Made by a program: the position numbers and the translations under genes
Assembly: GCA_900545905.1 (NCBI GenBank)
Contig: URBA01000082.1
Span: 1-6,629 of the forward strand
From: an uncultured Collinsella sp.
GTDB taxonomy: Bacteria > Actinomycetota > Coriobacteriia > Coriobacteriales > Coriobacteriaceae
DNA length: 6,629 nt
Direction of reading: 5' to 3'
In this document: positions 1 to 4,465 of the stretch, piece by piece
How positions within the stretch are numbered: position 1 is the stretch's first letter
Layout of the letters: every line of letters begins with the position of its first letter
The notes under the pieces: model-generated
Database searches by the model: none
Told to the model about the DNA's origin: nothing
What the model saw: the letters and a program-made list of their open reading frames with translations, nothing else

Positions 1-167
1 TTGGTGAGTACTACGCGCATGTGGCTGAGCAGTTTGGCTGCGACTTTTTGAATGCAGCCGACTTTGCCGAGCCGGGCGATATCGACTATCTGCATATGAT
101 GCCCGAAAGCCATGAGAGCCTGGGTCACGCCGTGGCGGCCAAGCTCCAAGAGATGCTCGGAGAGTAG
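1..167 (+). CDS. SGNH/GDSL-family hydrolase, C-terminal fragment
   Basis: The reading frame is open from position 3 to a TAG at 165-167, giving 54 residues of a gene that begins outside the window. The segment DYLHMMPESHESLG (residues about 28-41 of the fragment) matches the last conserved block of SGNH/GDSL esterases, in which D-x-x-H supplies the catalytic Asp and His; here these are Asp28 and His31. The preceding stretch with CDFLNAADF fits the usual beta strand before that block, and the final helix (LGHAVAAKLQEML) is typical of the family's C terminus. The nucleophile Ser and the oxyanion-hole blocks lie upstream and cannot be seen, so the substrate is unknown; carbohydrate or acyl esterase roles are common in the family. 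A hairpin terminator follows 12 bases after the stop. Confidence 0.75.
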   Translation, partial: GEYYAHVAEQFGCDFLNAADFAEPGDIDYLHMMPESHESLGHAVAAKLQEMLGE

Positions 168-177
168 CGCGACCCCA

Positions 178-210
178 AACCACCACAGAAGTTCCCCTTG
201 TGGTGGCTTG
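178..210 (+). terminator. Hairpin terminator after the SGNH hydrolase gene
   Basis: CCACCACA (180-187) and TGTGGTGG (199-206) form a perfect 8-bp stem around an 11-nt loop, followed by CTTGTTTCGTTGCTTTG, a moderately T-rich tail. It lies just after the stop at 167 on the same strand, which fits an intrinsic terminator. Its flanks and loop (AACCACC, TCCCCTT, GGTGGCTTG) closely resemble the hairpin at 450-488, so the two may be copies of one sequence. Confidence 0.65.
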
Positions 211-221
211 TTTCGTTGCTT

Positions 222-442
222 TGTCTCGATCTGTGACAGTTGTAAGGCCGAAAACGGGCTAGATGTTACAGATTAAGATTATTTAGGCCGATATCGGTCG
301 TTTGTCTCGATCTGTAACATCTAGGGTCGATTTTGCCGAGTTACTGTTACAGATCGAGATTTTCTTCTCAGCGGAATTTGAATGTCTCAATCTGTAACAG
401 GTGGGTCGAAAAATGGGCTCTAACTGTTACAGATTGAGATAT
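222..442. repeat. Phased array of three palindromic hairpin units (six alternating half-sites)
   Basis: Six copies of a 15-nt half-site, consensus TCTCRATCTGTRACA, alternate in orientation: + at 224, 305 and 385, and reverse at 264, 345 and 425. Start-to-start spacing is 40, 41, 40, 40 and 40 bp. Adjacent + and - copies make three hairpins with a period of 80-81 bp. Unit 1 (224-278) is imperfect, with one mismatch and two G-T pairs. Unit 2 (305-359) has a perfect 15-bp stem. Unit 3 (382-442) has a 19-bp stem with one G-T pair. Stem position 5 is G:C in unit 2 and A:T in unit 3, which is a compensatory change. The 25-26-nt spacers are not random: four of five carry GGYCGAWWW in the same orientation (246, 286, 325, 404). 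No ORF with coding character lies here, no Cas gene is visible, and the repeats are too short and alternate in orientation, so this is not a CRISPR array. A REP-like or non-autonomous element, or a protein-binding array, is possible. Confidence 0.9.
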
Positions 443-449
443 ATGCAGG

Positions 450-488
450 AACCACCGTAAAGGTGCTTGTCCCCTTTGCGGTGGCTTG
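450..488 (-). terminator. Hairpin terminator after thiD
   Basis: On the minus strand, CCACCG-C-AAAGG pairs with CCTTT-A-CGGTGG (452-463 with 473-484): a 12-bp stem with one C/A mismatch and a 9-nt loop. It begins 12-16 bases beyond the thiD stop. The tail on that strand, TTCCTGCATATATCT, is only weakly T-rich. It resembles the hairpin at 178-210 in arms and loop. Confidence 0.6.
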
Positions 489-499
489 GGCTGCGAATC

Positions 500-1330
500 T
501 TAATACTGCCACATGTGGTTGACAGGGCCGGAGCCTTTGCCCATGTTCAGGCCGGCGGCCAGAGCGCCTGTCAGGTATGCCTTGCCCGCATTGACGGCAT
601 CGGCAAGATCCATGCCCTGGGCCAGCGCGCAGGCGATGGCGGACGAAAGCGTGCAGCCGGTGCCGTGTGTGTTGTCGGTCTCGATGCGCTTGTGGCGGAA
701 CCACGTGGTGAGCGGATCGCCCAGATGGTTGCCCTCGTCATCGAGTGGCGCGGGTTCGGCCAATACATCGTTGGCCTCGTTGACAAGATGCCCACCCTTA
801 ACGAGGGATGCGCAACCAAAGCGGCGGGTGAGGAGCATGGCAGCATTTTGCTGTGTGCGCTCGGAGTCGACCTCGTAGTCAAGCAGGGCCATGGCCTCGG
901 GAATATTGGGCGTGATGACGGTTGCTAGTGGGAACAGGCGGCGGGTGAGCGCCTCGGCGGCATCTTCGGCAATCAGCCGTGCGCCCGAGGTGGCTACCAT
1001 GACGGGGTCGACGACCACGTTTGTCGCGTTCCAGGCGCTCAGGCGGTCGGCGATAACCTCGATAATCTCGGCAGAGGAAACCATGCCAATCTTGACGGCG
1101 TTGGGGCGGATATCGTCAAAAACGGCATCGATCTGCGCCGCGACAATATCCGGGGAGATGTTCTGCACGGCGGTGACGCCCAGGGTGTTCTGTGCGGTGA
1201 TGGCGGTGATGGCCGTCTCGGCATACAGGCGGTGCGCCGTGATGGTCTTGATGTCGGCCTGAATGCCGGCGCCACCGCTGGAATCGGATCCTGCGATGGA
1301 TAGAACGGCAGGTACCTTACTGCGATCCAT
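500..1330 (-). CDS. thiD: Hydroxymethylpyrimidine/phosphomethylpyrimidine kinase ThiD
   Basis: This 276-residue cytosolic kinase of the ribokinase superfamily phosphorylates HMP to HMP-P and then to HMP-PP, the pyrimidine half of thiamin. Family motifs appear in order: AGSDSSGGAGIQADIKT near residues 13-29 (HMP-binding N terminus), QNTLGV near 47-52, DPVMVATSGARL in the middle, TPNIPEA, and HGTGC at 222-226, the anion-hole segment with its conserved Cys226. It ends in KGSGPVNH, typical of ThiD. Length is normal for a stand-alone enzyme, with no fused ThiE domain. The ATG at 1330 is preceded by AAGGGAG with about 6 nt spacing, the same ribosome site as thiC. It lies 178 nt downstream of thiC on the same strand. 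A strong hairpin and a TATAAT box in that gap suggest at least partly separate transcription. No TPP aptamer is present directly upstream of thiD. Confidence 0.95.
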   Translation of the reverse strand: MDRSKVPAVLSIAGSDSSGGAGIQADIKTITAHRLYAETAITAITAQNTLGVTAVQNISPDIVAAQIDAVFDDIRPNAVKIGMVSSAEIIEVIADRLSAWNATNVVVDPVMVATSGARLIAEDAAEALTRRLFPLATVITPNIPEAMALLDYEVDSERTQQNAAMLLTRRFGCASLVKGGHLVNEANDVLAEPAPLDDEGNHLGDPLTTWFRHKRIETDNTHGTGCTLSSAIACALAQGMDLADAVNAGKAYLTGALAAGLNMGKGSGPVNHMWQY

Positions 1331-1376
1331 GTTTGCTCCCTTGTTCGGTCGGAATCAAATGGGTCTTTAAGCCAGC

Positions 1377-1382
1377 ATTATA
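1377..1382 (-). promoter_or_regulatory. Candidate -10 box for thiD
   Basis: The minus strand reads a perfect TATAAT here, 47 nt upstream of the thiD start and just past the GC-rich hairpin. No good -35 hexamer lies at 16-18 nt; TTCGAC (1405-1410) is 22 nt away and within the hairpin stem. A perfect -10 box in a GC-rich genome makes a start plausible, but the promoter is not secure. The same bases could instead serve as the A/T tail of the hairpin. Confidence 0.4.
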
Positions 1383-1387
1383 AAGAT

Positions 1388-1417
1388 GCCCGGGCCGACT
1401 CTATGTCGAACCCGGGC
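1388..1417 (-). terminator. GC-rich hairpin after thiC, terminator or attenuator before thiD
   Basis: GCCCGGG/CCCGGGC (1411-1417 with 1388-1394) is a perfect 7-bp stem. It is extended by TCGAC/GTCGG (one G-T pair, one bulged T) to about 12 bp around a 5-nt loop. On the minus strand it is followed by ATCTTTATAAT. It stands 92 nt past the thiC stop and about 57 nt before thiD, so it could end thiC transcripts or limit read-through into thiD. The T-run is poor, so termination efficiency is uncertain. Confidence 0.55.
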
Positions 1418-1435
1418 GGGCGATGCAATCTTTAC

Positions 1436-1473
1436 GCAAATGTAAGCAAATGTTCACACGTCAACAATTGACG
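1436..1473. repeat. Short direct and inverted repeats in the thiC-thiD gap
   Basis: GCAAATGT occurs twice, at 1436-1443 and 1446-1453, one helical turn (10 bp) apart. CGTCAA/TTGACG (1459-1464 and 1468-1473) forms a 6-bp dyad with a 3-nt centre. The rest of the 178-nt gap holds the hairpin and -10 box listed separately. These could be protein-binding sites or chance; no family is recognised. Confidence 0.35.
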
Positions 1474-1508
1474 AACACCATGTTACTGATTATGGCTCCG
1501 GTGACGAG

Positions 1509-2843
1509 TTAGTCCTCCATGCCGAGATCGATCGTCGTACCCTCGAACACCTTGTTGACGGTGCGGACGGCGCACATCTTGCCACACATGGTGCAGGTGC
1601 CCTCGGTGGCGGCGGGGGACTCCTCGTAGCGCTTCTTACCGGTGACCGGGTCGAGCGCGCACTTCCACATGGAGTCCCAGTCGAGCTTGCGGCGTGCCTG
1701 GCCCATCTTGTCGTCCATGTCGCGGGCGTGCGGCACCTTCTTGGCGATATCGGCGGCGTGCGCGGCGATCTTGGTGGCCATGAGGCCATCGAGCACGTCT
1801 TGGGCGTTGGGCAGGCACAAGTGCTCGGCCGGCGTCACGTAGCACAGGAAGTCGGCGCCGGAGCTGGCGGAGATAGCGCCGCCGATGGCGGCGGTGATGT
1901 GGTCGTAACCCACGCCGATATCGGTCACCAGCGGCCCGAGCACATAGAACGGGGCGTTGTGGCACAGGCGCTTCTGCAGTTTCATGTTGGCGGCGATCTC
2001 GTCGAGCGCCATGTGACCCGGGCCCTCGACCATGACCTGGACGCCGGCGGCCCAAGCGCGCTTGCACAGCTTGCCCAGCTCGATCATCTCAGCGGTCTCG
2101 GTGGCGTCGTTGGAGTCGTAGAGGCAGCCCGGGCGGCAGGAGTCGCCGAGCGAAATCGTCACGTCGTACTCGTGGCAAATCTCGAGCAGCTCGTCAAAGT
2201 ACTCGTAGAAGGGGTTTTCGTTGCCGGTGACCTCCATCCAGCCAAACAGCAGTGAGCCGCCACGGCTCACGATGTTCATCAGGCGGCCGGTCTCCTTAAA
2301 GGTCTTGGTGACCGACTTGTTGATGCCGCAGTGGATGGTCATAAAGTCCACGCCGTCCTCGGCGTGCGCGCGCACGACCTCGAACAGGTCATCCTTGGTA
2401 AGCTTGACCAGCGGCTTTTCCATGTAGCCGATGGCGTCGTACATGGGGACGGTGCCCACCATGAGCGGCGTCTCGTCGATGAGCTGCTGGCGGAACTGGC
2501 GCGTCTTGCCCGAGTTGGAAAGGTCCATGATGGCGTCGGCGCCAAAGTCCTCGGCGATCTTGACCTTCTTCCATTCCTCGGCGGCATCGGCTTTATCGCC
2601 CGAGATGCCCAGGTTGACGTTGACCTTAGTAGACAGGCCCTCGCCGACACCAAAGGCGCGCATGCCTTTTTTGATGTGCACGATGTTGGCGGGAATGGCG
2701 ATGCGGCCGTCGGCCACGCGCTCGCGGATGTACTCGGGGTCGCGATGCTCGCGCTCGGCGACCTCCTTCATCTGCGGTGTGATCTGCCCGGCGCGGGCGA
2801 AGTCGATTTGCGTGACGAGCTTGGGCTCGGTCTGTGTGCTCAT
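1509..2843 (-). CDS. thiC: Phosphomethylpyrimidine synthase ThiC (radical SAM)
   Basis: ThiC converts aminoimidazole ribotide to HMP-P using a [4Fe-4S] cluster and S-adenosylmethionine, the committed step of the pyrimidine branch of thiamin synthesis. The 444 residues match the short form of the family, which lacks the long N-terminal extension of the proteobacterial enzyme. Recognisable segments: NVNLGIS (75-81), MDLSNSGKT (106-114), MTIHCGI (168-174), SLGDSCRPGC (231-240), MVEGPGHM (271-278), GPLVTDIGVGYDHITAAIGGA (303-323), and TPAEHLCLPN (337-346). The C-terminal cluster-binding cysteines are Cys417, Cys420 and Cys424, spaced Cx2Cx3C; the motif is usually written Cx2Cx4C from the E. coli enzyme. 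The start at 2843 is chosen because GAAGGGAG precedes it by about 8 nt. An in-frame ATG at 2867 lies inside the conserved TPP aptamer (TAATGCC) and is not a credible start. Regulation by TPP through the riboswitch is expected. Confidence 0.97.
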   Translation of the reverse strand: MSTQTEPKLVTQIDFARAGQITPQMKEVAEREHRDPEYIRERVADGRIAIPANIVHIKKGMRAFGVGEGLSTKVNVNLGISGDKADAAEEWKKVKIAEDFGADAIMDLSNSGKTRQFRQQLIDETPLMVGTVPMYDAIGYMEKPLVKLTKDDLFEVVRAHAEDGVDFMTIHCGINKSVTKTFKETGRLMNIVSRGGSLLFGWMEVTGNENPFYEYFDELLEICHEYDVTISLGDSCRPGCLYDSNDATETAEMIELGKLCKRAWAAGVQVMVEGPGHMALDEIAANMKLQKRLCHNAPFYVLGPLVTDIGVGYDHITAAIGGAISASSGADFLCYVTPAEHLCLPNAQDVLDGLMATKIAAHAADIAKKVPHARDMDDKMGQARRKLDWDSMWKCALDPVTGKKRYEESPAATEGTCTMCGKMCAVRTVNKVFEGTTIDLGMED

Positions 2844-2849
2844 TGGCAC

Positions 2850-2942
2850 GGCTCCCTTCGTTGGCATTACCCATATCAGGTTTGCGGGTCAGGGCGGGCG
2901 CGCCCAATCTCAGCCTGCCGTCTTGTCCCGCAAGCTCCCCGT
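2850..2942 (-). promoter_or_regulatory. TPP riboswitch (THI element) controlling thiC
   Basis: On the minus strand the conserved aptamer blocks appear in order: GGGGAGC (2940-2934), a P3 stem CTTGC/GCAGG (2934-2930 with 2918-2914), CTGAGA (2913-2908), an extra GC-rich hairpin GGGCG/CGCCC, GACCC, then ACCTGATATGGGTAATGCC (2881-2863) and AAGGGAG (2858-2852). These match the TPP-sensing THI box, including the CTGAGA pyrimidine-binding bulge. The terminal GGGA block doubles as the thiC ribosome-binding site, and no poly-T terminator lies between aptamer and start. Control is therefore most likely at translation initiation: TPP binding closes P1 and hides the ribosome site. Confidence 0.95.
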
Positions 2943-2957
2943 TATGTCATGGGCTCA

Positions 2958-2988
2958 AGTATAGCCTGAATGGGTACGATTGGACCAA
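2958..2988 (-). promoter_or_regulatory. Candidate thiC promoter
   Basis: TATACT (minus strand, 2963-2958) is a 5/6 match to the -10 consensus. TTGGTC (2988-2983) is a weak -35 with a long 19-nt gap. Transcription would begin near 2951, about 10 nt before the aptamer, which fits a riboswitch leader. No other candidate fits the aptamer position as well. The region is shared with the divergent gene at 3014, for which I see no convincing promoter. Confidence 0.45.
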
Positions 2989-3013
2989 CGAGCGTGCCTG
3001 TGGGGAGGCGAAC

Positions 3014-3529
3014 ATGGAAGACAAGCATCTATATCGAGAGACGCAATGGGATGTATCGGCCGAGGAAAGCCGTGCGCACCATGGGTTGGTTGCGATTGGT
3101 TTTGCGGTGCTTGCCGTGCTGGTGATTGCCTTTTGTATTTGGACGTTCGGCGGTCCTGGCGGCGCTACCTGGGGGTTTGAAGCCGACGAGGGCCTGCCGA
3201 TTATGACCATGAAAGTTTCTGGTGGCAACACGGTTGCCGCACCGGGCGACTATTGGTATCCGCGCGACGAGTTTGTGCAGCTGCAGCTGAGCGGCGGGTC
3301 TATTCCGGGCGAAGAAATCGAACGCGTGACGTTTGATGCGACGCTCAAAACGCTGACGGTGAAGCTCAAAGATCAAGGGGACGTGCCCACGACCATGGAC
3401 ATTGCGCTGACGGAATGGCGCTTGGAGCCCCCGGCGGGCGCTGCGGTATCCGAGGTGGAGCACGTTAAGATTACCTACCAAGATGGCTCGACGAGCGAGA
3501 TTGCAAAGGCCGATGGCTTGGCGGAGTAA
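3014..3529 (+). CDS. Single-pass membrane protein of unknown function
   Basis: This is a 171-residue protein I do not recognise. Residues 1-22 are polar and acidic. Residues 23-45 (GLVAIGFAVLAVLVIAFCIWTF) form one clear transmembrane helix. It is followed by a Gly-rich linker GGPGGATWG and then about 115 residues with alternating strand-like segments (FVQLQLSG, RVTFDA, LKTLTVKLKD, HVKITYQDG), suggesting a small beta-rich domain. No lipobox is present: the Cys at 41 has Phe before it. There is no signal-peptidase site, so the C-terminal domain is probably held outside the cell by an uncleaved anchor. The ATG at 3014 has a strong GGGGAGG ribosome site 5 nt upstream; earlier in-frame starts fall in the thiC leader. 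It is transcribed away from thiC and converges on yaaA with a 23-nt gap and no visible terminator between them. The composition matches its neighbours. Confidence 0.8.
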   Translation: MEDKHLYRETQWDVSAEESRAHHGLVAIGFAVLAVLVIAFCIWTFGGPGGATWGFEADEGLPIMTMKVSGGNTVAAPGDYWYPRDEFVQLQLSGGSIPGEEIERVTFDATLKTLTVKLKDQGDVPTTMDIALTEWRLEPPAGAAVSEVEHVKITYQDGSTSEIAKADGLAE

Positions 3530-3552
3530 TGGGGTGTTTGGAAACGGCGGGC

Positions 3553-4362
3553 CTATTGTGCCTGCGCGTTCATGAAAACCAGGGTGTTTTTGTCTGAAAG
3601 CTCGGGGATGTGCCGATAGCCGATGTTGAATGCGGTGAGTTCGCTTGCATCCTCGAGCTTGTTTTCTGCCATCCACCGCACCATGGAGCCGCGCGCCTTT
3701 TTGCTGGCGGTCGACCGTTGGATGGGCTTCCCGTTGCGGATGCCCTCGCCAAAGAGGCATGTGACGGCCGTGGCGTCGTCCGCGAGGTGGGGCAGAACGG
3801 CTTTGGCATACTCTACGCTGGCGAGGTTGACGATCGTGGTGTTTGAGCCTGCCGGGGCGATAGCCCGCGCGAGCTTGTCGCTCCAAAACGCGTAGAGGTC
3901 TGGGGCATCGTCAACGGCGAGCTTCGCGCCCATTTCCAGCCGATACGGTTCGACGGCATGGAAGGGACGAACGCACCCGTAGAGGCCGGAGAGGATCCAC
4001 AGATGGTCTTGCAGCCATGCGAGCTGCGCTGAATCCATCACCTCGGATGCCATGCTCTGGTATTGAATGCCGCGATAGGACATGACGGCAGGGGAGAGGT
4101 GGCGAGCGAGTGCGGGATTGTCGAGATCGCCGCTTTTCAGGATGGGCCCGAACTCATGCAGGGTGTTGAGGCAAGGCCCCAGCAGTTTGTCACTCACGTT
4201 CCACAGCGCCTGCAGGCCGCCGCTGCCTTCATTCCGCTCGATATCTAGCAGTGCGCGGTGGAGGCGAGCCGTCTCGCGCACAAAGGGTGGGATGCCCAGG
4301 ACTTCAAAAGCATCTTGGGCCGCGCGCATCTGCTTGGCGGGCGAAATGACGACCTGCAGCAT
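3553..4362 (-). CDS. yaaA: Peroxide stress protein YaaA (DUF328/UPF0246)
   Basis: This 269-residue cytosolic protein matches the YaaA family. In E. coli, YaaA limits free iron and thereby protects DNA and proteins during hydrogen peroxide stress; its biochemical activity involves DNA binding. Seen here: N-terminal ISPAK (6-10), the signature LSGLYGCVRPFHAVEPYRLEMG beginning at 124 with the near-invariant PYRLEMG, NLASVEY (179-185), and the basic KKARGSMVRWMAENK segment (221-235) followed by AFNIGY (244-249). Length is close to the usual 250-260 residues. The start at 4362 is set by AGAGGAG about 6 nt upstream; the open frame continues further but would run through the upstream hairpin into the aminopeptidase gene. 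It sits 103 nt downstream of the aminopeptidase on the same strand, separated by a long hairpin, and converges with the membrane-protein gene. The stress role is inferred from the family only. Confidence 0.92.
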   Translation of the reverse strand: MLQVVISPAKQMRAAQDAFEVLGIPPFVRETARLHRALLDIERNEGSGGLQALWNVSDKLLGPCLNTLHEFGPILKSGDLDNPALARHLSPAVMSYRGIQYQSMASEVMDSAQLAWLQDHLWILSGLYGCVRPFHAVEPYRLEMGAKLAVDDAPDLYAFWSDKLARAIAPAGSNTTIVNLASVEYAKAVLPHLADDATAVTCLFGEGIRNGKPIQRSTASKKARGSMVRWMAENKLEDASELTAFNIGYRHIPELSDKNTLVFMNAQAQ

Positions 4363-4385
4363 GGACTCTCCTCTGCCAAAAAGGA

Positions 4386-4452
4386 AGTTGCGGTGGAATA
4401 CGGTCTGTTTTGGCCGTTTATGGGCCAGGTTAGTCTGTATTTCACCGCAACT
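4386..4452 (-). terminator. Long hairpin with T-tract between the aminopeptidase gene and yaaA
   Basis: AGTTGCGGTGGAATAC (4386-4401) and its counterpart at 4437-4452 form a 16-bp stem with one G-T pair. The 35-nt interior holds a second small stem, TGGCC/GGCCA. On the minus strand the hairpin begins 14 nt past the aminopeptidase stop and is followed by TTCCTTTTT, as in an intrinsic terminator. The yaaA ribosome site comes 5-6 nt after the T-run, so an attenuator or a yaaA leader structure is also possible. The loop is long for a simple terminator. Confidence 0.65.
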
Positions 4453-4465
4453 GATGAAGGGTTGG

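Noticed and set aside
222..442. CRISPR array
   Set aside because: The repeats alternate in orientation, are only 15 nt and vary, the spacers share a common core, and no Cas genes are present.
467..928. Plus-strand open frames antisense to thiD
   Set aside because: They are shadows of thiD codons with no recognisable domain or ribosome site.
2844..2867. Upstream ATG start for thiC
   Set aside because: The ATG is part of the conserved TPP aptamer block TAATGCC, and the ribosome site lies after it.
3134..3142. Lipoprotein signal in the membrane protein (Cys41)
   Set aside because: The residue before Cys is Phe and the helix continues past it, so no lipobox is formed.
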